Shown here piece by piece: positions 21,564-55,445 of a stretch of DNA of 64,000 nt. The notes beneath the pieces are model-generated. The model was given only the letters and a program-made list of their open reading frames with translations. It did not search any database and was not told the origin of the DNA. The position numbers and the translations under genes were made by a program. The stretch is from assembly GCA_037954235.1 (NCBI GenBank), contig JBBMOA010000015.1:7171001-7235000 (forward strand), read 5' to 3'. The stretch's first letter is position 1; every line of letters starts with the position of its first letter. Origin of the DNA: Aulostomus chinensis. Taxonomy: Eukaryota > Chordata > Actinopteri > Syngnathiformes > Aulostomidae.

Positions 21564-24555
21564 AGACGTCAGGAGCTCCGTGAGCTCCGTCTCCTGCAGA
21601 AGGAAGAACATCGAGCTCAAGCTGGTCTAAATGCCAAACTGGAATCACAGCGAGAACAAATGCAAAAGCGTTTTGACCAGGAGTTAAACGTGAGTCCTCG
21701 TTCAAACCTGCAGTGATGTGATGCTGTTTTTGCTTATTGTGTCACCTCAGTCAAGGAGGTCATTGTTTTAGGTGGCGCGCGTCTGTCTGTGTGCAACAAC
21801 TATGAGTGATTTTCATCAAACTTGGTGGAGGCAACAGGAAATGTTTTTTCTTCTCTGTGTGGCTCGGCCATCTCAAATTTGATCGTAAACTCTGGTGAAT
21901 ACTGTAAGTTTTCCTTAAATGGTGTTACCGTGGCGACGTGGCCAATTTAGCTACAGAAAGGAAACTGTTGTAACTGGACTCCACATGACAAATCTTGGAC
22001 AGTTCCAACCTGTCAACATCTATTACCTGAATCAGTCTCAGTGACTTGAGCATTATTGGAAATTAACATGAAGAAATGTGAATTAACAGGCAGTAGCTGG
22101 AGCCTGCAGGGCGATTCAACCATGCACTGTGCATTCTTCAATCACACGCACAGATTAGTAGCATTGTTTACACAACTGCAGTTTGCAGTTTAGTTGTCCC
22201 CAAATTTACTGGTTTATTCGTGTTTAATCCCATGTTTGAATATTCACAGAATTTTGCAGTCCGAGTCCTGATCCAAACAGTTTACTGAGTAAACCGTGTG
22301 ACAGCACAGTTAATGTTTTCATATCCGCTCGCATCAGCCAACATATTTCCTGACGCGCCATATCTGTGATTTGAGCTCAGGATTATCTCTGCTTTCTGAC
22401 AAATAATGAGAGTTTGAGTATTTTTACAGTCTTGGTCATTCAATTGTTGTCACACAAGGCAGAAAAATGTCGTGCCCTCTGAGCTCACAGTTTGCTTGTT
22501 CCATCCCTGAGCAGAACAAGAAGAAGCACTATGACGTGGAGCTGGAAAACCTGGAGAAGCAGCAGAAGCAGACTATTGAGAAGATGGAGGCCGACCACCA
22601 TGTTAGACTCAAAGATGAGACCAAGCGCATTAAAGCTGAGCAGGAACGCGATTACCACAAGTTCCAGGAACAGCTCAAACAAAAGAAAAAGGAGGTAAAC
22701 TTGAGACTGTTGGCACATGAAATAACTCGTGGCTAAGTACAAATATTATGCGCTGTCTAATGAAACAGGCCCTCTGTCTTTTTATTTAGGTTAAACAGTC
22801 TGTTGATAAGCTTCCAAGAAGTCAGCGTAAAGAATCCTTGAAACAGAGGATGAATTCTTATCAAGAAATGAAGATAAGAGAGGTCAGTACTTGATCCAGA
22901 CTGAATCAAGCAACTTCAGTGCTTCTTCTACTTTCCATGTCTTACCGCCAACATTATGTTTTTCCTGTCATTTAGGAGGAAAAATTCTTAGCAGGTCAGA
23001 AGAGTCAGCTGGATACCACGCTTAAGAAAATCATCCACAACAACAAGAGAGAGATCGCAGAGACAGAGAGGAACTGTTTAAATAAGAAGCACAGTCTCGT
23101 CAGAGGTAAAGTGGAAGTCTTGTTCTTTAGCCCAGGCGTTGCAGCGGAGTGGTGCTTGTTAAAGATCTGCATCCATCCTGCTTTTCTGTACGATCAGAAC
23201 GTGAAGCTACGATATGGGACATGGAGGAGAAGAACCTTTATGAGAGGCACCAGTTAATGAAGCAGCAGCTCAAAGACCAGTACTTCCTCCAGAGGCACCA
23301 GCTTCTCAGGAAACATGACAAGGTAATAAGATGATCACGTCGTAGCTTTATGATACTGTACTTAAAAAAACAGATCTTGTACCAGAGGAATTAATTAGGA
23401 AATTCAACATTTAGCCATCAGTCACGTGTGCACGTCGGCGTTGATGAAGTATGTGTTATGTAAGCATTTAGATGTTTGAATATTCTGTCGTTTTAGGAGC
23501 AGGAACAGATGCAGTGCTACAATCAGCGAATGATTGAGGTCCTTAAAGCCCGGCAGCAGCAGGAGAAGAACCGTCTCCCTAAAATCCAGCGTAGTGAAGC
23601 TAAAACCCGCATGGCCATGTTCAAGAAAAGCCTCCGCATCAACTCAACGGGCAGCTCTTCAGAGGACCGAGAGAAGATCAAACAGGTCCGGGGACGGCAG
23701 GGTTTTACTTCTTTCCGTATTTAAGCACAAAGTGGGTTGGTAACTCGCTGCTTTCGTCTGTCTGCAGTTTTCTCAACAAGAAGACAAGAGGCAGAAGGCC
23801 GAGAGGCTGCACCAGCAACAAAAACATGAGAACCAGATGAGAGAGATGATCGGCCAGTGTGACAGCAACATCCGAGAGCTGCAGCAGCTACAGGTGACGC
23901 ACCCTCTCGCTCTTCTATCCCTCGCGTCTCTTTGTTGCCGTTCGCTGACTACAAAATGCTAAATTACGTGAATGAAATAAATGCTTTCAAGTGTTTAAAA
24001 AGTGCAAATGTTGTGCTTCAGAATGAGAAATGCCATCTGTTAGTGGAGAATGAGACCCAGAGGCTGAAACATCTGGATGAGCAACACAACCAGCTGCTGA
24101 AGGACTGGAGGGATCAGTTGAAACCCAGGAAGAAGGTGCACCTCTCACTGATATTCTAGAAACGTCTGTGTGTGTGTTGTCTCACTTGTTTTCACTCTAA
24201 GATGATTGTGGTTCTAAATGAAATGAAATTAAAACCAAACATAGTTGACATCATTCTGCCATGGCAGTGTGGCGCCAACATAACCATATGCCATCACCGC
24301 ACGGATTCTCAGACCATATGTGGAAGGAAGAGTATGTCAGAGTGTAAAACACAAAGTATTGTGAAAAATCTGTAGATTCCATATCTTACATTGTCTTCTT
24401 TTTAACGCTGCTAGGCCCTGGAAGACGACCTAAACTTGAAGAAAAGGGAGCAGGAGGTGTTCTTCAGAATGACCGCAAGTTCCGATTGCCCAAACCCCAG
24501 TTCTCCCAACAAACTCTCCAAGTTCATGCCTTATCAAGACTCTTCGACCACATAA
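3408..24555 (+). CDS. stk10: Serine/threonine-protein kinase 10 (STK10/LOK), 18 exons, 5' end outside window
   Basis: Joined exons: 3408-3456, 4103-4252, 7607-7679, 8781-8975, 9341-9422, 14764-14898, 16881-17237, 17385-17747, 20858-20982, 21566-21689, 22515-22694, 22790-22882, 22976-23105, 23198-23322, 23497-23685, 23768-23893, 24022-24135 and 24415-24555. All phases agree, giving 2751 nt and 916 residues plus stop. Visible order: kinase domain from the hinge strand onward (IMIEFCPGG, HRDLKAGN, ADFGVSAKN, GTPYWMAPE), an acidic stretch (about residues 210-228), a Ser/Thr/Pro-rich linker (229-468), and a Glu/Lys/Gln-rich coiled coil (about 480-870) matching the PKK-type tail of STK10 and its paralogue SLK. 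Family knowledge: STK10 phosphorylates ezrin/radixin/moesin at the cortex and dimerises through its tail. KTLKRTRKF, the LPKIQRSE block and the C-terminal CPNPSSPNK favour STK10 over SLK. The N-lobe with start codon, P-loop and catalytic lysine lies left of the window. Confidence 0.93.
4103..4252 (+). CDS. stk10: stk10 exon: catalytic loop (IIHRDLKAGN)
   Basis: The acceptor CATCAG ends at 4102 and the donor GTGAGG starts at 4253. The 150 nt encode helices D and E and the catalytic loop. HRDLKAGN holds the catalytic Asp and the metal-binding Asn. The final G joins CT of the next exon to give the Ala before DFG. Lys follows HRD at the usual Ser/Thr kinase position. Confidence 0.95.
5061..5192. 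repeat. (CA)n microsatellite
   Basis: Long CA array with scattered TCACAC interruptions, preceded by CACGCACGCG. Confidence 0.95.
6025..6104. repeat. Compound (TG)n(TA)n microsatellite
   Basis: A TG array with two TATG interruptions, switching at about 6073 to an uninterrupted TA array. Confidence 0.95.
7607..7679 (+). CDS. stk10: stk10 exon: DFG motif and activation loop
   Basis: The acceptor TTTTACAG ends at 7606; the donor GTGAGT starts at 7680. The 73 nt encode ADFGVSAKN, then RRDSFIGTPYW: the metal-binding DFG and the activation segment with its phosphorylatable Ser/Thr. The last codon, Trp, is split TG|G across the intron. A T8 run and a short TG repeat sit just upstream of the acceptor. 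Confidence 0.95.
7680..8780 (+). other. stk10: stk10 intron
   Basis: A 1.1-kb intron between the activation-loop and APE exons. It contains a short G run near 8296-8305; otherwise I see nothing. Confidence 0.7.
8781..8975 (+). CDS. stk10: stk10 exon: APE motif and helices F-G
   Basis: The acceptor CTCTGTCAG ends at 8780; the donor GTGAGA starts at 8976. The 195 nt encode MAPEVVMCETMKDAPYDYKA, then DIWSLGITLIELAQIEPPHH, which carries the conserved Asp and Trp of helix F. Matches STK10/SLK almost residue for residue. Ends in TG, the first two bases of a split Trp codon. Confidence 0.96.
9341..9422 (+). CDS. stk10: stk10 exon: end of kinase domain
   Basis: The acceptor CCTCTCAG ends at 9340; the donor GTAAAC starts at 9423. 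The 82 nt encode SPEFKDFLKTALDK and TRPSAAQLLE, the helix H-I region with the conserved Arg that pairs with the APE glutamate. Ends in phase 0, ready for HPFV of the next exon. Confidence 0.94.
10037..10097 (-). repeat. SINE 3'-tail fragment
   Basis: (TCCA)n followed by TTTTCTTCCGCTCATCCTGT and TAAGGGT is the reverse complement of the same SINE tail. AGGGTTTGTT occurs on both sides (10021-10030 and 10091-10100), a possible target-site duplication partly overlapping the SINE end by microhomology. Confidence 0.6.
11785..12320. repeat. Long alternating TA/CA/TG low-complexity tract
   Basis: About 0.5 kb of alternating purine and pyrimidine built mainly from TATATACATATG-like blocks repeated at short intervals, changing to ATATATGCATGC-type blocks from about 12185. 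It is close to self-complementary. Open frames on both strands through it (Tyr/Ile/His/Met only) are artefacts of the repeat. Confidence 0.9.
14764..14898 (+). CDS. stk10: stk10 exon: end of kinase domain and acidic stretch
   Basis: The acceptor GCAG ends at 14763 after a 5.3-kb intron. The 45 codons begin HPFVSSVTSNRPLMELVAEA and run into a very acidic stretch, EEIEDNREEGEEDD, found at the same place in vertebrate STK10. The donor is taken as GTG|GTACCA at 14899, which keeps phase 0. This donor is off-consensus, so the exact end is less certain than the start. Confidence 0.88.
14899..16880 (+). other. stk10: stk10 intron(s) around the candidate optional exon
   Basis: A 2-kb gap between the acidic-stretch exon and linker part 1, holding the candidate 93-nt exon (15187-15279). 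No other feature is supported. Confidence 0.6.
15187..15279 (+). CDS. Candidate optional stk10 exon in linker (93 nt, in frame)
   Basis: A long pyrimidine-rich tract and CATAG end at 15186. The open stretch to CAG|GTCTCC at 15280 is 93 nt, begins and ends in phase 0, and would encode 31 Ser/Thr/Ala-rich residues starting MGASATSSKAG. Both neighbouring stk10 exons meet at phase 0, so it could be included or skipped without shifting frame. The donor is weak and I recognise no match to the human linker, which evolves fast. It could be chance. Not counted in the main joined CDS. Confidence 0.35.
16881..17237 (+). CDS. stk10: stk10 exon: Ser/Pro-rich linker, part 1
   Basis: The acceptor TTTATCAG ends at 16880; the donor GTAGCC starts at 17238. 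The 119 codons begin ESPSKEPCQTSQTS and include runs such as TPSPTTPSSTTPLPLP and PLPRKNPPPK, then CSDSGIEDGK. No folded domain is recognisable; this is a disordered, probably phosphorylated linker between kinase and coiled coil. Phase 0 at both ends. Confidence 0.85.
17385..17747 (+). CDS. stk10: stk10 exon: Ser/Pro-rich linker, part 2
   Basis: The acceptor TTTTTTCAG ends at 17384; the donor GTGAGT starts at 17748. The 121 codons begin VAVETPETESLPHLP and contain TPGPSPTITPSPTPAP. The end, KRESYSGSMASESMDMSINR, resembles the Ser-rich ESMD segment just before the coiled coil in human STK10. Low complexity; function inferred only from position. Confidence 0.88.
17905..18195. repeat. Degenerate ~41-bp minisatellite
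   Basis: A unit like GGAACAAGTTATATCTTGTAGCCACAAAATAATTAA recurs with drift. Clear unit starts fall near 17961, 18001, 18042, 18083, 18123 and 18164, so the spacing is about 40-41 bp. The first part (17905-17960) is less regular. It lies in an stk10 intron. Confidence 0.75.
18951..19014. repeat. Interrupted (TG)n microsatellite
   Basis: TG repeats broken by TATATATG and by CGCCCGCGTGCACGCGCGCG, an alternating CG-rich segment. Confidence 0.85.
20858..20982 (+). CDS. stk10: stk10 exon: start of PKK-type tail (KTLKRTRKF)
   Basis: The acceptor ACCCTCAG ends at 20857; the donor GTATGT starts at 20983. It encodes GYSSKTLKRTRKFVIEGVEV, then KDEEMRFL. KTLKRTRKFV-DGVEV is a hallmark of the STK10/SLK tail. 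Ends in AG, completed by A of the next exon to make Arg. Confidence 0.95.
21508..21560 (+). repeat. (GT)n microsatellite abutting stk10 acceptor
   Basis: 53 nt of perfect GT repeat followed only by TTTAG and the exon at 21566. In the transcript this becomes a (UG)n tract in the place of the polypyrimidine tract. Confidence 0.95.
21566..21689 (+). CDS. stk10: stk10 exon: coiled coil (RRQELRELRLLQKEEH)
   Basis: The acceptor TTTAG ends at 21565 directly after a 53-nt (GT)n run, so it lacks a normal pyrimidine tract. The donor GTGAGT starts at 21690. It encodes RQELRELRLLQKEEHRAQAG and KRFDQELN, which match the STK10 tail. The 124 nt start with one base of a split Arg codon and end in phase 0. 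Confidence 0.95.
21690..22514 (+). other. stk10: stk10 intron with possible repeat fragment
   Basis: About 21750-21870 resembles a dispersed fish repeat I have seen described: a GGAGGT start, then a GTCTGTCTGTGTGCAACAAC stretch and TTTTCATCAAACTTGGTGGA. That is recollection, not a database match. The rest holds no recognisable feature. Confidence 0.35.
22515..22694 (+). CDS. stk10: stk10 exon: coiled coil
   Basis: The acceptor GAGCAG ends at 22514; the donor GTAAAC starts at 22695. The 60 codons begin NKKKHYDVELENLEKQQKQ and end FQEQLKQKKKE. The heptad-like Glu/Lys/Leu pattern fits an uninterrupted coiled coil. Phase 0 at both ends. Confidence 0.95.
22790..22882 (+). CDS. stk10: stk10 exon: coiled coil (VDKLPRSQRKESLKQ)
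   Basis: The acceptor TATTTAG ends at 22789; the donor GTCAGT starts at 22883. The 31 codons read VKQSVDKLPRSQRKESLKQR through YQEMKIRE. The KLPR-QRKES-KQ pattern is conserved in STK10. The intron before it is only 95 bp. Confidence 0.94.
22976..23105 (+). CDS. stk10: stk10 exon: coiled coil
   Basis: The acceptor CATTTAG ends at 22975; the donor GTAAAG starts at 23106. It encodes EEKFLAGQKSQLDTTLKK and NNKREIAETERNCLNKKHS. The final G is completed by AA of the next exon (Glu). The preceding intron is 93 bp. Confidence 0.93.
23198..23322 (+). CDS. stk10: stk10 exon: coiled coil (QLKDQYFLQRHQLLRKH)
   Basis: The acceptor GATCAG ends at 23197; the donor GTAATA starts at 23323. It encodes REATIWDMEEKNLYERHQL and QQLKDQYFLQRHQLLRKHDK, one of the most conserved blocks of the family tail. 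125 nt: two bases of a split Glu codon plus 41 codons. Confidence 0.95.
23497..23685 (+). CDS. stk10: stk10 exon: coiled coil (LPKIQRSEAKTRMAMFKKS)
   Basis: The acceptor GTTTTAG ends at 23496. The 63 codons begin EQEQMQCYNQRMIEVLKAR and include LPKIQRSEAKTRMAMFKKSL, nearly identical to vertebrate STK10. The donor is CAG|GTCCGG at 23686, weak beyond the GT. The joint to FSQQE in the next exon matches the human protein, which supports the boundary. Confidence 0.94.
23768..23893 (+). CDS. stk10: stk10 exon: coiled coil
   Basis: The acceptor TCTGCAG ends at 23767; the donor GTGACG starts at 23894. The 42 codons begin FSQQEDKRQKAERLHQQQKH and end with CDSNIRELQQLQ. Phase 0 at both ends; matches STK10 after the REKIKQ joint. 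Confidence 0.95.
24022..24135 (+). CDS. stk10: stk10 exon: coiled coil (LKDWRDQLKPRKK)
   Basis: The acceptor GCTTCAG ends at 24021; the donor GTGCAC starts at 24136. The 38 codons begin NEKCHLLVENETQRLKHLDE and end LKDWRDQLKPRKK. This is the last full coiled-coil exon of STK10. Confidence 0.95.
24415..24555 (+). CDS. stk10: stk10 last coding exon and stop codon
   Basis: The acceptor GCTGCTAG ends at 24414. The 46 codons read ALEDDLNLKKREQEVFFRM, then CPNPSSPNKLSKFMPYQDSS and a short end, with TAA at 24553-24555. Human STK10 ends with a very similar CPNPSTPSK-KFFPY segment, so this is the natural C-terminus. Confidence 0.95.
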   Translation, partial: ALEDDLNLKKREQEVFFRMTASSDCPNPSSPNKLSKFMPYQDSSTT

Positions 24556-26385
24556 AAACACGCTGCCGTGACTTTTGGCAACCGTAAATAACCACACACA
24601 TCGACTAGTCCAGTAAAATGTGGGTCAACTTCTCTGTAAATGCAAGTTTTGACTAATCACCCTAATACGATCCAACCAAAAACACTGTAGACCAAAACCT
24701 TCGTTCGAACTTGAAACTGATGCCTTTAGCAGGTGACCATCATTTTAGGCTAAAACACCCTGAGCTCCACCTGCTGCTTTGATTGAATTGGATCTGGCAG
24801 TAACAGCAGCCTCCATTCCCCTCAATTAGGTTCCTTTAACGTTTTAGTCCATATTTATGTTTTAATCCATGTTCTTAGGATGTTCTTTGCTAAGTTTGTA
24901 AGTGCATTTGATGGATTTGAAACTCGTGCTTCACATGGCTCAATTACAGTCCAGACAGTGATTTGAGTTCCATTTCCTGTTGGAAAGTTGAAGACACCAA
25001 ACAAACCATCAGCCAGTGAGTTAACAACTTTATTATGATTAGGATTTTTCTTAAGAGTTTGGAAGAAGACCTCTGTTGTCTTACCCAGCGAGTTCATCTG
25101 ATCAAAGGATGCGTGATAGTTTTGATACCAGTGAGCCAGTAACTTAGCACTTTTTTGTGAACCCCAAATCGGCCGTGCTATCTTAAAAATGTCCCACCAA
25201 AAAAAAATAATTTACCGACTTTCCCTCCACCCCTGCACGCCTCAGCTCACTTACCTGTTTAGTCCTCGAGTCGGACGCATGTCATACAGCTGCCAAAGTC
25301 TGCGTTTATTTATTTTTTCAGGTGAAGAATAACTTTGAGCAAGGAGAATAATACCGATTCATCACTGTAAATATTAATTTAACTTTTTCTTTTTTTTCCA
25401 TTTTAAACCAAAATCTACGGTAGAAAGGATGTGCTCAGTTTTGTCAATGTAACAGGGGGTGTTGCTAAAACCAAATTTATCATGATTAATTTCTTTTAAA
25501 TGCTTGTGTAGGATATTAAACAATAAGGGAATTATTCTTACTCCTAGTGTTGCTAATAGAACTTTTTTCCTGATGTATTTTACTGTAAAAAATCAGTCAC
25601 ACTGGATGGGAACTGACAAAGCCAAAGCAAAATACTGTTTTTGGGGGGGGGGGGGGGGGGGTGAATGTAACCTAGATGATTAAGTTTGAAATAAAAAATG
25701 TATTAAATGTATCAATCGCTGCAGTAAATGAACTGCATGCTAATAACCAAAGTGCAATATACATGTATGTCTTTTCTAAGCTTAAAGAGGTTTATTTTGT
25801 GCTTAACTCTGCCTTCCTTCGCACTGAACTTGGCAATAATATGAAGAGTTTAATTCCAGAGTGCCTGAAAGTTATTCTAGCTTCACAACTTGGTTAAAGA
25901 ACTTTAAAAAGGTGTGTGTATCTAATGTCAGCAATCACTGAGGGGTTTCATTTCTCATATTTTCAACTGATTTTGGACTAGAACTCTTCGTGTCATGTTT
26001 ATGGGAGTGCAACTGTTCAGACTGCTGTAAGATGCCTCGAGGTATTTGACCTTCATCTGAAGTTTACGGCTGACAAACTTTTATTGTCGAGTGAGAGAAA
26101 TGTAATCATTTTGGCCAGCAGCTGTACGTGGAGTAAGGCCAGCAATCAGGTACATCTTAATCTCTCTCTCTCTCTCTCTCTCTCACTCACACACACACTT
26201 TATGAGAAATATATAAATTCACTGTTAAAAAAAATCCTTTTCTTTCCCAGTTCATGGCTCCCTCTATGTCTTCCTCAGTTTACATAACATTATTTGTATG
26301 GTGGGTTGCGAGTGTGAATGAAAATGTATCGGAAGGAACCACTGTTGTAAATATCTAATAATAAATGCAGATTTTCTAAATATGG
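24556..26385 (+). other. stk10: stk10 3' UTR (inferred) with two AATAAA signals
   Basis: No coding capacity is evident after the TAA. AATAAA occurs at 25690-25695 and again at 26360-26365. The second, in AT-rich sequence, is the better candidate for the main poly(A) site, with cleavage expected near 26.38 kb. The stretch contains a 19-nt G run (25643-25661) and a (CT)n run near 26161-26184. The end is a prediction only. Confidence 0.55.
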
Positions 26386-26858
26386 GCTTGTGGCAGAGGC
26401 TCTCTCTAATATCAGAACTACTACTGTTTTGGGTACCGCGAGTTTAAATAATTCAGGTTTAGACGTGATGTCATTTCACATACACAAAAGGTTGCTGTTT
26501 CTCCTAGTTAGTCGTTAGGGTTTGACATTTGGTGCACGGCTGCTAGTTTGAAGTGGATTTACTGTACACACGCCTCTACACCTCTGAAACAAGGAGGAAG
26601 AACATGAGTTACAAGTTGGCAGCTAAACAAGTTGGACTGAGAGTTGTTGAGCCCTTGTTGTTACAGGTACCTTGACTTGCTTCTGGTTCCTGAAAGATAT
26701 CTTTTTTTTTTTTTTTTTCTAAAACATCCACATCCCCCCCCCCCCCAAAAAAAAAAAAAAACTAGAACTCACTTGTCCAGCAACAAGTTAGAGATCTCTA
26801 AATCCTTCCACAAGTTAACACAAATGGTTATTGGAGTGCCACACCAGACAAAAGCATA
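26386..26858. other. Short intergenic gap between convergent genes
   Basis: Between the inferred poly(A) sites of stk10 and sh3pxd2b. It contains T, C and A homopolymer runs at about 26701-26760. No exon, RNA gene or promoter was seen. The true gap depends on real cleavage sites, and the two 3' UTRs may overlap. Confidence 0.5.
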
Positions 26859-29667
26859 ACAGCTGAACTGAAAAATCAAACGTTTATTGACTTAAGTAAA
26901 AGACTTGATGCGTTTAAAAAAAAAAATACATAGCAAAAAGTAAATGGATTACAATACTGAAATGATGACACCATCAACCAACTCAAGCCCCGGTGACTGT
27001 ATCCAGGGTTCCCCAACATGTCCACTTACACAATTTCAAAACTTAGCATGACTTCAAGGACTCGGATATATAATTTGAAACCATCAGGTACATACACTGA
27101 AGTAAACTTTAGTTATTTAGTTTGTATTATTTATTCATTAGTTACTGATGAATGCTGGGCTTGGCTTTCCATTTTGCTTCAATTCTCGGGAGTTCAAGAT
27201 AATTCACGTAAGATTACAGTAACAAAGCCGCCTAAATAGTTTCCTTCCAGACAGCTTCATCGAATTCCATGACTTTTCCAAAACTTCCTGATTATATTTT
27301 AATTTCTGACTTTCCCATCCTGGAAGAGAAGGTTTTTCATGACCAACTCGACCCTTTGCACCTCACTGCTTTTAATCCTCACGACGTTCGTGAAAAATTC
27401 AATTTTCTATGGATTTAATCTTTTCACTTACTGTCACTTGTGTATAAAAAAAAAAAATAAAAAATTGATGTTACATTCCAGCAACTACAAGCAGAACACA
27501 AAGACTATGTTTCCATGCAGTTTAAATTAATAGTAGTATTTCACAGGCATCATGACTTGAGTCTGGGTTTCTACAGCAGTTTGCCACATGATCTCTCACG
27601 CCTGGGTGTGTTGTGCTGAAGCTGCGCAGCTGCATTTTAGAATGATTTATACGTGATTATTCTTTAATCAGTTAGATTTTTGTCATTTTCAAAATAAGGA
27701 CTAAAAAGAGTGGTAATCTTGAGTGCATGTAAACATAGTCGATGTTACAGCCTGTAGCCTTGTCTGATTGTCTACAAACGTATATTTTAATTTTCCCAAT
27801 TTTTTTTTTTTTTTGTAATTTGGTCCGATATTGGATGAGCCATTGAAATCATTTCATTGATATTTTCCTCTTGTTAGCAAATGGAATTCCCTCTCGGCCC
27901 AGATTCTCTCTCTTATCCCTTCATCAGTTCAGCTTGTAAGACCTAACAGATGGACCATCCAAGAAAAGTGACAACAGTTAAGATATGCCTCCCGTTACTG
28001 TACAATAAAAATAATTTGCTATACCGACCATGCTTGAGACCAGTCAAGCATTCATGTAAAACAATATTTTGTACAATGGTCATACTTTGCTGTTATTTGA
28101 GCACCAAAATTCGGTTAAGAACAGACTGTATACTTACAATACTGCAAACAAATTGCACAAATCACTGCGGATCTCTAGGTTTCTTGCGCCTGCTTGGATG
28201 CGTGGTACAGGTACAGTATGCAGACGCACTCGACAAGTCACATTTCTCATGTTTGTGTGTGGTAACAGGGTTAGTATAAAATATTTCAACACAGAGCTTC
28301 TCTTCGCCTTCTTATTTTTGATGGAAAAACATTGCCAATAAAACAAAGTGTGGCATAAGTGATGTCCTTCTTTTCAGCATGTGCAAACCTTCACCTGAAC
28401 TCATGTAAAATAACTGAAAAAAATACATATGCAAACAATAATACAGTCAGAAAAACAACACATTGCAATAAAACCAAATCTTATATTTTTGTTTTCTTGA
28501 GTAATACTCTTACTTACTCACTCTACTTGGCAAAGACGATTCTTGTTGCAATTGCTACTAGCACTTCAAGCCCAGTGCCCGGTTGCATAAATACACTTAA
28601 CTAAGGTTGCCCTCAAATTTTAATCTTAAGACGTCTTAGGGAAAAAAACAAAGTTACATAAAGTCACTGTAGGATTTCCTATAGGATGGTTTAAGGGAAA
28701 TCTTTTGATTTGTAAGTGGTTGCCCTCTGCTGCCTAAATATTCCCCTATGCAAGGAGGTTCTTAGAGACCATTTCGTGAAGCAATTTCAAGGTATCCATA
28801 TTGATCCCTTAAAGGTGCACTAATAGCTGACTTTATGTTGACTGGACGGATGTGAGCACTGATTTGCAAAACTGCAAGATCAAATATGCACTTGCCAAGC
28901 GGCCCTGAAAATCAGTCTGAAAAGACAATGGGTATAAGTTCTAAGGGAAGAAGACATCAGCATCAGGGTATGCTGTTGAAAGATGATGTGAGCGTAACCG
29001 TGGCTGCTGAAGTGCACACGTGTGATTTTACAACAATAATCACCACAAACACTTGGGACACTTGGGACACTGGGAACAAGATACTTCATGCAATGCCTCC
29101 AAAATGACCCCTAAACTAAGGGAACTATTTCTCCTAAAGGACAAATTTAAGTTAAAATTTAAGGCAATTTATGCAACCAGGCACAGATGTAGTAACCGAA
29201 CTTCCCATCAAATGTGCAGTGTTTGTTGTGTAGGGAAGTTTTTTTTTTTTTTTTTGTACTGCAGCAGAAAATCCTGTCATGATTTGAATGTTCAATGTCT
29301 TCTTCTGTGACATGGATTTTTATGATTCCAAGAGGGACTATGTCTGGAATTGCATACAGCATTATAAGCACTTTGCATATAATATTGAGGCACCATATCA
29401 TAGAAGGCATGTGTGTAGATACATTGGAAAGTAACACACAGGCTGCAACTAGCTTTTGGCAAAGAAAGCAACTTTTTGGATTAAAAACAAGTAAACATCA
29501 CAAGGTCATGTGTTATTGCTGGTTCAATTTAGAAAGAATATGAAAAAAGAAACATAAAATTACAAAAAAAAGGTACCTATAAATTAAAAATGCTTCCTAG
29601 CTACAAAGTAGTGATGTATTTTGTTCGTTTCGTTCTTGCTTTAGATGGCGGTGAATGAGAGAACATT
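26859..29667 (-). other. sh3pxd2b: sh3pxd2b 3' UTR (inferred)
   Basis: Read on the - strand, this follows the TAG-type stop at 29668-29670. AATAAA on the - strand (TTTATT at 26883-26888) is the most distal clear signal before stk10, giving a 3' UTR of about 2.8 kb. Closer TTTATT sites exist, so shorter forms are possible. Short open frames here show no family resemblance and no splice context. No UBTD2- or EFCAB9-like sequence was seen. Confidence 0.5.
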
Positions 29668-55445
<25,778 letters not shown>

